Source: an uncultured Oxalobacteraceae bacterium
GTDB taxonomy: Bacteria > Pseudomonadota > Gammaproteobacteria > Burkholderiales > Burkholderiaceae_D
Assembly (NCBI GenBank): GCA_903893945.1
Contig: CAITOF010000042.1
Coordinates: forward strand, 16,425-80,424
Direction: 5' to 3'
DNA length: 64,000 nt
Below are positions 57,653-64,000 of the stretch, piece after piece; the stretch's first letter is position 1; every line of letters begins with the position of its first letter. The notes beneath the pieces are model-generated. The model saw nothing but the letters and a program-made list of their open reading frames with translations. It was not told the DNA's origin and made no database searches. The position numbers and the translations under genes were made by a program.

Positions 57653-59308
57653 ATGTCCAATGGCGCCCACGCCCTGATTCAGACACTGATCAATGCCGGG
57701 ATTACAACCTGCTTTACCAACCCGGGAACCTCGGAAATGCATTTTGTCGCGGCGCTGGACAGCGCGCCTGAGATGCGCGCGGTGCTGACGCTGTTTGAAG
57801 GTGTCGCCACGGGCGCTGCCGATGGCTACTCACGTATGGCCGACAGGCCTGCTGCCACCCTGTTACACCTGGGTTGCGGGCTGGGAAATGGCCTGGCCAA
57901 CCTGCACAACGCCAGAAAGGGCAAGGTGCCGCTGCTCAATATTGTCGGCGACCACGCCACCTATCACACCCGCTATGACGCGCAACTCCAGTCCGACATT
58001 GAAACCGTGGCCCGCAATGTATCCTCGTGGGTGCGTACCTCGCAGAGCAGCGCCGCTCTGGGTCAGGATGCACTCGACGCTGTGACGGCCTGCATGGGTC
58101 CGCCGGGCCAGGTTGCCACACTGATCCTTCCTGCTGACGTATCATGGAGTGAGGGTGGTGTTGCGATGCCACCGCCCCGGCTGAGTCCGCCACCGGCTGC
58201 CGACGATCCGGCTGTCGCGGCAATTGCCCAGGCGTTACAGGGCGAGGGAAAGAAAGCCATACTGCTCGGCCACCGGGCGCTGCGCGCGCCGACCTTGATG
58301 ATCGCCGCACAGATTGCGAAACGCACCGGAGCAACCCTGTTTGCCGAAGTTTTTCCGACGCGAATTGAACGAGGCGCAGGGTTGCCGCACGTAGAACGTC
58401 TTGCGTACCTCGCGGAACTGGCCTCCGTGCAGCTTGACGGTCTTGATCATCTGGTGCTGATTGATGCCAAGGCACCTGTGTCATTTTTTGCCTATCCCGG
58501 CAAAAAAAGTTATCTGGTGCCGGAAAACTGTGAATTGCACGAACTGGCGTCCCCGGTTCAGGATGTCACGGCCAGTCTTCTGAAACTCGCCCGGGCTGTT
58601 CACGCCGATCAGGTACAGGCCGACCTGCAACCGTTGAAACGTCCCGGCCTGCCGCGCGGAAAATTCACGGCGGACAAGGTATGCAAGGCCATCGGTCAAC
58701 TGCTCCCGGAAAATGCCATCATTGTCGACGAAGCGCAAACCTCCGGAATCATGTTGCCCATGTACACCGCAGGTGCGCCGCGCCATGATGTGATTACCCT
58801 GACCGGCGGCGCCATCGGTCAGGGATTGCCCAATGCGGTCGGTGCCGCGATCGCCTGCCCTGATCGCAAGGTGATTGCGCTGATAGGTGACGGTTCCGCG
58901 ATGTATACCCTGCAGGCGTTATGGACAATGGCGCGGGAAAAGCTCGACGTCATTTCCGTTATTTTCAACAACCGCTCGTACGCAATACTCAACGTCGAAT
59001 TGCAGCGCGTCGGTGCGCTCGGTGCCGGGGAAAAAGCCAAAGCACAGCTGGACCTGAATCATCCGCCGCTTGATTTTGTAAGTCTTGGCAAAGGCATGGG
59101 TGTGGCGTCGCGGCGTGCGACGACGACCGCTGAATTTGTCACTGCACTGGAACATGCATTGCGTACCCCGGGGCCTCATCTGATCGAAGCCGTTGTACCG
59201 CCCAGTCTGGCCGGGCTGAAACTGCGCGTACTGCCGCACGTGCTGAGCTCGCTGGCCAAACTGCCGCGACCGGTGGCGCGGGCCATCAAACGCGGTATCG
59301 CACCCTAG
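57653..59308 (+). CDS. Acetolactate synthase large-subunit-like ThDP enzyme
   Basis: Protein of 551 residues. Pyrimidine-binding domain: NPGTSEMHFVAAL, with the ThDP-activating Glu49 in LTLFEGVATGAADGYSRM. A central domain follows. The pyrophosphate domain has the ThDP motif IGDGSAMYTLQALWTMAREKLDVISVIFNN with Gly-Asp-Gly and the Asn-Asn end. ATG 57653 has GGAG 6 nt before it; the in-frame ATG 57641 is 12 bp upstream. No regulatory small subunit (IlvN/IlvH) is beside it, so it is probably not the housekeeping acetolactate synthase. A benzoylformate-decarboxylase-like or acyloin-forming role is possible. Confidence 0.82.
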   Translation: MSNGAHALIQTLINAGITTCFTNPGTSEMHFVAALDSAPEMRAVLTLFEGVATGAADGYSRMADRPAATLLHLGCGLGNGLANLHNARKGKVPLLNIVGDHATYHTRYDAQLQSDIETVARNVSSWVRTSQSSAALGQDALDAVTACMGPPGQVATLILPADVSWSEGGVAMPPPRLSPPPAADDPAVAAIAQALQGEGKKAILLGHRALRAPTLMIAAQIAKRTGATLFAEVFPTRIERGAGLPHVERLAYLAELASVQLDGLDHLVLIDAKAPVSFFAYPGKKSYLVPENCELHELASPVQDVTASLLKLARAVHADQVQADLQPLKRPGLPRGKFTADKVCKAIGQLLPENAIIVDEAQTSGIMLPMYTAGAPRHDVITLTGGAIGQGLPNAVGAAIACPDRKVIALIGDGSAMYTLQALWTMAREKLDVISVIFNNRSYAILNVELQRVGALGAGEKAKAQLDLNHPPLDFVSLGKGMGVASRRATTTAEFVTALEHALRTPGPHLIEAVVPPSLAGLKLRVLPHVLSSLAKLPRPVARAIKRGIAP

Positions 59309-59316
59309 AAACCGGT

Positions 59317-60540
59317 TTATTTTTCCGGTGCGCCAAACAGGTCGTCCATGACCTGTGAGGTGGCATCGCAGGCGTGATTAAGACAGGGAAGTCCGAACCC
59401 CGCCTCCAGTGTTCTGAGCAGGGAATAATGATCATACGACCGGTTGCTGATCCGGTGATTGGTGGCGTAATTTGTTTCTACCAGCATCACCACCCGGTTA
59501 GCCGCATTCGAATAGTCGTTTTCGTCCCAGACAACCACGATGACATTACGGCCCTGCTTCCAGACCGGCGCATTTTCGATCCCGTTGACCAGTTGCGCCA
59601 ACGCCGCATCGCCCTCTTTCATCAGCAGTGCTTTTTCCGCATCGGTCTCAGACCGGCAGACCGGAGGCCCCCCGGCGACAAAGCCGTGCATGTCGTGACA
59701 CTGGTTCGGAACGATAAGCGACAGACTTGCTACCCCGGTCTGGAGTTCGGCCCACAAACCGTGGTTGCCACTGAAATCGGCCACACGGGCCAGGCTCAAT
59801 GCCGGTTCGGTGCCGACTTCAATATCGCGGAAGTAGGCAAACGGATTATGTTTTACGGCGTACAGTTTCTGAATCGGCCCCGGACCCGACACATCGGCCG
59901 GACTCAGATTGGACCACGTTCCGTCGGCATAATTGATTCCGAACACGGGCCCTGTCAGACTGGGCAGACTTTCCTGATAGGTCTTCCAGCTTTTCTTTGC
60001 AGCGACAAGCTGATTGGCGATTGATTTCGGCGTAAACAGCGTTGCCGGATAATCACGCAGAGCACAGTTATTGGTGGCTGGCGCACCGCGCGGATCAACC
60101 TCGCCATTGCACTGGGCTGAATCGACGGCTGTCGCCACAACGGCATTGTCCTGCCCGGCAACACTGACCGGGGTAAAGGCATTCTGGCAGCCGCTGCTGT
60201 TGGGCGCATTGTCGATGCAACCCATCCCTTGCCAACTGGGCCAAAAGTCATTCCTCAGGCCAAAATTGGAGCCACCGACAATTTCCAGATAGTTAGGCGC
60301 GCTGGGATGGCCGACAGCAAAATACTGGGTGGCCTGATTGGCCACCCTGGCATAGGCATTAATAAAGGGCGCATTGGGATTTCCGATAATGTCGGTATCG
60401 GTTTCATTCTCCATCAAAATCAGGAACACATGATCCAGCGATCCGAACCCGCTCACCGGCACATCCAGTTCGGCGGCCGGCGCGCTGGCGCAATGGAACA
60501 GGGTTGCGAAGGCAATCAGGAAGGCGGGCTTAAGCGTCAT
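59317..60540 (-). CDS. Exported phosphoesterase (phospholipase C / acid phosphatase family)
   Basis: Protein of 407 residues with a signal peptide (LIAFATLFHCASAPAAEL). The metal and nucleophile region is VFLILMENETDTDIIGNPNAPFINAYA, with Glu-Asn that binds metal and a Thr as candidate nucleophile, typical of the phosphoesterase family (PF04185). The HPSAPNYLEIVGGSNFG stretch follows, and VVVWDENDYSNAANRVVMLVE supplies further ligands. It probably releases phosphate from phospholipid or organic phosphate outside the cell. It is convergent with the ThDP gene, 8 bp apart. Confidence 0.85.
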   Translation of the reverse strand: MTLKPAFLIAFATLFHCASAPAAELDVPVSGFGSLDHVFLILMENETDTDIIGNPNAPFINAYARVANQATQYFAVGHPSAPNYLEIVGGSNFGLRNDFWPSWQGMGCIDNAPNSSGCQNAFTPVSVAGQDNAVVATAVDSAQCNGEVDPRGAPATNNCALRDYPATLFTPKSIANQLVAAKKSWKTYQESLPSLTGPVFGINYADGTWSNLSPADVSGPGPIQKLYAVKHNPFAYFRDIEVGTEPALSLARVADFSGNHGLWAELQTGVASLSLIVPNQCHDMHGFVAGGPPVCRSETDAEKALLMKEGDAALAQLVNGIENAPVWKQGRNVIVVVWDENDYSNAANRVVMLVETNYATNHRISNRSYDHYSLLRTLEAGFGLPCLNHACDATSQVMDDLFGAPEK

Positions 60541-60612
60541 GGCTCTCTCATGGAAACAGTGGGTCCGGATACGATAATCATTGCGCCGGTCAGGGCACGA
60601 GTGGTTCAGATG

Positions 60613-61377
60613 CTACCCCATAATGGCTTTGGTTGCAAAATACAGCACCGACGGTCCCATAAAACAGCCAAGTCCGGTATGAAAAGTCGCCACCAGCGCG
60701 CCATACGGAACCAGTCGCCGGTCGGTGGCAGCCAGTCCGGCTGACACACCTGACACGGTGCCTGCCAGGCCACCAAATACCATGGCCGAGCGTGGCGTTC
60801 TGAGTCGCATGAAGCGGGCCGCGACCGGTGTACCTATCATCACCAGCATCGCCTTGATCAGTCCGGTCGCAATCGACAGCGCCATCACATCGGAGCTGGC
60901 ACCGATCGCTGCACCCGTGACCGGGCCCACAATGTAGGTGACCGCGCCTGCGCCTATCGTGGTCATGCTCACCGCATCCGAGTACCCGAAACAGTACGCC
61001 AGCGCCGCACCGACAATGAACGGCACCACCGTGCCCAGCAACAGGGCCACAACACCGATCAGGCCGGCCTTGCGCGCTTCCTGCGGTTGCACTTCGAAGG
61101 CCGTCGCGACAATCGCGAAATCGCGCATCATTGTCCCGCCCATCAGACCGATGCCGGCAAACAGTGACACGTCCGCCAGACCTTTCTGTCCACCGGACAC
61201 AACGCCACCCCAGTACGCCAGACCCAGGCCAATCAGTATCGCAATCGCCGACCCGTGCATGCGGCCAAAGGTCAGTTTGCGTGATATGATGCCTGAGAAA
61301 TAAACGATCAGGCCGATGATGGCAAACGACGCAACCAGTCCGTTGGTCTGCACTGCTTTTTCAAAAATGGCTAACAT
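60613..61377 (-). CDS. madM: Malonate transporter subunit MadM
   Basis: Hydrophobic protein of 254 residues with about seven to nine membrane segments, conserved loops GVVSGGQKGLADVSLFAGIG and GGTMMRDFAIVATAFEVQPQEARKAG (residue ranges about 60-110). This is MadM, one half of the sodium-dependent malonate carrier MadLM. It begins 11 bp after the madL stop. No malonate decarboxylase genes (mdc) are nearby; the malonyl-CoA synthetase at 5.9 kb could provide the alternative route of use. Confidence 0.87.
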   Translation of the reverse strand: MLAIFEKAVQTNGLVASFAIIGLIVYFSGIISRKLTFGRMHGSAIAILIGLGLAYWGGVVSGGQKGLADVSLFAGIGLMGGTMMRDFAIVATAFEVQPQEARKAGLIGVVALLLGTVVPFIVGAALAYCFGYSDAVSMTTIGAGAVTYIVGPVTGAAIGASSDVMALSIATGLIKAMLVMIGTPVAARFMRLRTPRSAMVFGGLAGTVSGVSAGLAATDRRLVPYGALVATFHTGLGCFMGPSVLYFATKAIMG

Positions 61378-61388
61378 GATGGCACTCC

Positions 61389-61799
61389 TTAAAGGCGCAG
61401 CGATTCAGGCAGATTGGCGTGGTTGGCAAATGGATCGACATCGCTTTCAGGTTCCATGCGATTGATCACGGCGATGATACAGGCACAGATGACGACGGTA
61501 CACAATGCCGCGAGCAGTGCCACGTGACCACCACGCAGTGCCGCAACCACATTCTGCTGCGCTGCCATCGCCACCACGACCGGAATATACATGGCGGCCC
61601 AGAATGTCACGCCCGCTTCGGAAAGTTTGGGTAACAGGCCGCGCGGTTCCATGTAATGTCGGGCACAAATCAGCAGCAGCATCGCAATACCGACACCGCC
61701 CACATTAGTCTTTACCCCAACCGCCAGGCCGAGCAGATCGCCCAGTATAATGCCCAGCAGATGGCAGGTGGCCAGCAAGGCTGTCCCGTATATGATCAT
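61389..61799 (-). CDS. madL: Malonate transporter subunit MadL
   Basis: Protein of 136 residues with four hydrophobic segments. The start YGTALLATCHLLGIILGDLLG and VKTNVGGVGIAMLLLICARHYM are MadL features. The small subunit pairs with MadM to form the Na+-coupled malonate importer. The madL-madM order and 11-bp spacing are as in known mad operons. No promoter is clear in the 71-bp gap upstream. Confidence 0.87.
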   Translation of the reverse strand: MIIYGTALLATCHLLGIILGDLLGLAVGVKTNVGGVGIAMLLLICARHYMEPRGLLPKLSEAGVTFWAAMYIPVVVAMAAQQNVVAALRGGHVALLAALCTVVICACIIAVINRMEPESDVDPFANHANLPESLRL

Positions 61800-61870
61800 G
61801 GTCGTCTCCCGAAAATGGTTGTTATTTTAAATTACCCAAAAAATCTTCTTTGCACTGCAACAAATAAATG

Positions 61871-62203
61871 CTAACTTTCCAGATACTGGGTAATCGCATT
61901 CTGGTTAGCCTTGTTGATCAGGTCAACAAATTGCATGCCAACGCGAAAACCGTCCTTTGAATTCAGGCAATAGGTCACTTTCACTATGGCAGAAATCTCA
62001 TACTGGTGCGCTTTGGCTGTCAGGGTGAGGTCAATATGGCATCGCTGCCCGATCTCCATGGGACAGGGAACGACAAGACAGACGCCGGCAGAACCAATAT
62101 CAACCGTGGCAAAGGGAATGGTGCTCTTGCCAACGGCCAGTGTGCCGTGGGTATGCAGGGGCTTCCTGGGCGACGAGCGATGATTCTGCGTCAGGTTCAA
62201 CAT
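61871..62203 (-). CDS. PilZ domain protein (c-di-GMP receptor)
   Basis: Single-domain protein of 110 residues. The c-di-GMP site is present: RSSPRK (R9 and R13, the RxxxR motif) and DIGSAGVCL, matching the (D/N)xSxxG motif. A beta-barrel pattern continues through GFRVGMQFVDL. The partner and output are unknown. It is encoded alone, upstream of madL on the same strand. Confidence 0.88.
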   Translation of the reverse strand: MLNLTQNHRSSPRKPLHTHGTLAVGKSTIPFATVDIGSAGVCLVVPCPMEIGQRCHIDLTLTAKAHQYEISAIVKVTYCLNSKDGFRVGMQFVDLINKANQNAITQYLES

Positions 62204-62428
62204 GAGGTCCTTTACACGATCTGTTGCAACCGCTTTAGCGCCGGCAGCACTTTCATGGCACCGTCCGCTGTACGACCGGCTCCAAAAGTTGTAAATTAAC
62301 GCCTTTCAGGAGACTATCGTTTTATCATCGATTTGTAAATGCCTCGTTTCAATCCGGATCGGCCCCTGGACCTGCCACGTGCACGCCCGGGTAGCGCAAA
62401 TATTGACCCCTAAAAGGAAATGACTTCC

Positions 62429-63652
62429 ATGCTGACAAAACGTATTCGCATCGCCATCCTTGTCATCGCTGCCGGTGTTATCGTGGTGGCGCTGACGGCC
62501 GTGGTCGGGCACAAAAAAATTGAACGGCTGATGATATCGCAAAGCATGTTCTCCGGTGCCGATCAGGTTGAACATTTCCGGACCATGGCACAGATTTTCC
62601 CGGCCCGTGCAATTGCTGCGGCGCCGCAGCCGCGCTTGTTTGACGCCGGTGAGGCTCTGCCACTGCCCGAAACCTACGATTTCAACGGGCAAACACGGAA
62701 TACGGCCGACTTCCTCGATGCCACCGATACTACCGGCTTCCTGGTGCTCAAGGATTCGCGCATCGTCTATGAAAAATACTGGCGCGGCAACGATGCGGGT
62801 ACACACTGGATTTCATTTTCAATGTGCAAATCGTTTGTATCGGCGTTAATCGGCATCGCCGTGTCCGAAGGCGCCATTGCCAGCATCAATGACCCTGTCA
62901 CGCGCTACGCACCGGAGCTGGCGGGCAGCGCCTATGACGGTGTCCGCATCAAGGACATCCTGCAGATGTCATCCGGCGCCAGCTGGAATGAAGACTACAG
63001 TGACTGGAATTCCGACATCAACCGCTTCGGCCGCACGTTCGCATTTGGCGGCTCGCTGGATGATTTTGTAAAAACACTCAAGCCCGACCACAAACCGGGC
63101 ACGTTCAACCGGTATAACAGCATGGACACGCAGGTCCTCGGACTGATGCTCCGCCACGCCACCGGCACATCACTGACCGAGTATCTGGCGCAGAAGTTGT
63201 GGAACCCGCTTGGCATGGAGAGCGGTGTGGAATGGATCACGGATGACAGCGGCTCAGAATTTGCCGCTGGCGGGCTCAATGCCACCTTGCGCGATTACGC
63301 GCGGCTGGGGGAGCTCTATCGCAACAATGGCAACTGGTACGGCCGCCAGATCGTCGCTGCAGACTGGGTCAGGGCGTCGGTCACCCCCGATGCTCCGCAC
63401 TTAATGCCTGGCAAACGCAGCAATTCGGATTCCACGCTGGGATATGGATTTCAGTGGTGGGTACCGGATGAGCGCGGCGACTTTTCTGCTATCGGCATTT
63501 ACAACCAGTTTGTCTACGTCAGTGCGGATCACCATCTGGTCATTGCGAAAACTTCAGCGAACCATCACTACGGCACAACCAATGGTGAAGCCAGTGATCA
63601 TGAAGACGAACATCTGGCGCTGTTCCGCGCCATTGAGTCGCGCTTCCGGTAA
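62429..63652 (+). CDS. Serine hydrolase of the beta-lactamase / class C-like family
   Basis: Protein of 407 residues with an N-terminal membrane anchor or signal (IAILVIAAGVIVVALTAVVG). The catalytic SxxK is SMCK in SFSMCKSFVSALIG near residue 133, and the Tyr motif is FNRYNSMDTQ. The late WWVPDERGDFSAIGIYNQ region stands where the third motif is expected. AAGGA is 10 nt before ATG 62429; ATG 62420 abuts the RBS and is less likely. Such proteins are esterases, D-aminopeptidases or penicillin-binding-like hydrolases rather than proven resistance enzymes. Confidence 0.88.
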   Translation: MLTKRIRIAILVIAAGVIVVALTAVVGHKKIERLMISQSMFSGADQVEHFRTMAQIFPARAIAAAPQPRLFDAGEALPLPETYDFNGQTRNTADFLDATDTTGFLVLKDSRIVYEKYWRGNDAGTHWISFSMCKSFVSALIGIAVSEGAIASINDPVTRYAPELAGSAYDGVRIKDILQMSSGASWNEDYSDWNSDINRFGRTFAFGGSLDDFVKTLKPDHKPGTFNRYNSMDTQVLGLMLRHATGTSLTEYLAQKLWNPLGMESGVEWITDDSGSEFAAGGLNATLRDYARLGELYRNNGNWYGRQIVAADWVRASVTPDAPHLMPGKRSNSDSTLGYGFQWWVPDERGDFSAIGIYNQFVYVSADHHLVIAKTSANHHYGTTNGEASDHEDEHLALFRAIESRFR

Positions 63653-64000
63653 TCAGTAACCCGCTGCCAGGCCTGTATTGGTGCGAGGATCATTGGCACC
63701 ATAGTACCGGTTGTCCGCAACCGGTGTGCCGCCCAGCTTGGGAGCGCCCACTAAAATTGCTTCAATGTGATTTTCAGGTTCGATACGTTCAAAATGGTGC
63801 CCCATGCCCTGCAAGATCTGCTTCGTATCCGGGCTCAGTGCAAAATCCTCCAGATAGGTTACATCAGGCATCCATTGCTCATGAAAACGTGGCGCATCAA
63901 CCGCCTCCTGGACATTCATACCGTAGTCAATCACATTGAGTATCGTATGCAGCACGGTGGTGATGATTTTGCTGCCTCCGGGTGTACCAACCACCAGCAC
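63653..64000 (-). CDS. ggt: Gamma-glutamyltransferase, C-terminal part (cut by window edge)
   Basis: 115 residues of the minus strand up to the window end. GTPGGSKIITTVLHTILNVI and AVDAPRFHEQWMPD are the small-subunit motifs of gamma-glutamyltransferases, where the Gly-Gly-Ser loop binds the glutamyl carboxylate. The autoprocessing Thr and the large subunit lie outside the window. The stop directly abuts the serine-hydrolase stop, with no gap. Confidence 0.9.
   Translation of the reverse strand: MLVVGTPGGSKIITTVLHTILNVIDYGMNVQEAVDAPRFHEQWMPDVTYLEDFALSPDTKQILQGMGHHFERIEPENHIEAILVGAPKLGGTPVADNRYYGANDPRTNTGLAAGY

Noticed and set aside
57653..59308. Housekeeping acetolactate synthase IlvB
   Set aside because: No IlvH/IlvN follows and the sequence pairs with a flavoprotein; kept as an IlvB-like ThDP enzyme only.
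62429..63652. Beta-lactam resistance gene
   Set aside because: Only SxxK and a Tyr motif are visible. The family is mostly esterases and peptidases, and no regulator or mobile element is near.
1..64000. CRISPR array, rRNA, tRNA, insertion sequences or integrase
   Set aside because: I looked for regularly spaced repeats, tRNA T-loops, transposase motifs and terminal inverted repeats and found none I could support.

Overview
The window looks like chromosome from a betaproteobacterium of the order Burkholderiales. Signs are the ptsN-hprK-rapZ triad, hpnD-hpnE squalene genes, a small Trp-rich membrane protein, a DUF971-ubiE-ubiJ-ubiB cluster behind a giant FAD/Fe-S oxidoreductase, single-chain QueF, and biosynthetic IlvA with two ACT domains. 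The family cannot be fixed from sequence alone. I see no rRNA, tRNA, CRISPR array, insertion sequence, phage gene or replication origin. Genes are tightly packed and most of the window is ordinary core metabolism, with accessory islands. || Layout. 0-5 kb: an Lrp-type regulator (cut by the left edge), a branched-chain amino-acid type binding protein, a class I cytochrome c, a small Trp-rich protein, and ilvD divergent from a LysR regulator. 5-10.6 kb: a + strand run lgt, malonyl-CoA synthetase (matB), hpnD, hpnE, a secreted protein and a GNAT acetyltransferase. 10.6-12.3 kb: fhs. 12.7-14.6 kb: a 656-residue protein with a short pentapeptide-repeat domain, a long helical region and a Cys 31 residues from the C-terminus. 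This matches the architecture of SopA/NleL HECT-like E3 ubiquitin ligases and is the most unusual gene here. 14.6-21 kb: M14 carboxypeptidase, haloacid dehalogenase, VOC protein, GNAT and ppc, all on the minus strand. 21-28.9 kb: a probable minus-strand operon from the FAD/Fe-S oxidoreductase through HIT, DUF971 and ubiE to ubiJ and ubiB. 29-34.6 kb: ilvA, queF, a PagP-type lipid A palmitoyltransferase, ptsN, hprK, rapZ. 34.6-38.1 kb: a translationally coupled alpha/beta hydrolase plus NatA/NatB-type ABC exporter. 38.3-40.8 kb: a periplasmic binding protein and trhP. || 40.8-52.4 kb is an accessory catabolic/uptake block. Two TonB-dependent receptors flank an acyl-CoA dehydrogenase, an orphan PotF-like binding protein, a GST, a BetI-like TetR regulator, a hotdog thioesterase and a PaaG-like enoyl-CoA hydratase/isomerase. 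The TetR gene and the isomerase gene have matching promoters: the same -35, a 17-nt spacer carrying the same operator-like sequence, and a near-consensus -10. A weaker version lies in front of the acyl-CoA dehydrogenase. This predicts a local regulon. || 52.4-64 kb: a low-complexity Ala/Lys/Thr/Pro exported protein, a MASE1-CHASE-PAS histidine kinase, a flavoprotein dehydrogenase paired with an acetolactate-synthase-like ThDP enzyme, an exported phosphoesterase, the MadL/MadM malonate transporter, a PilZ protein, a serine beta-lactamase-like hydrolase and the C-terminal part of gamma-glutamyltransferase cut by the right edge. MadLM (import) and MatB (activation) would together let the cell use malonate, although they lie over 50 kb apart.
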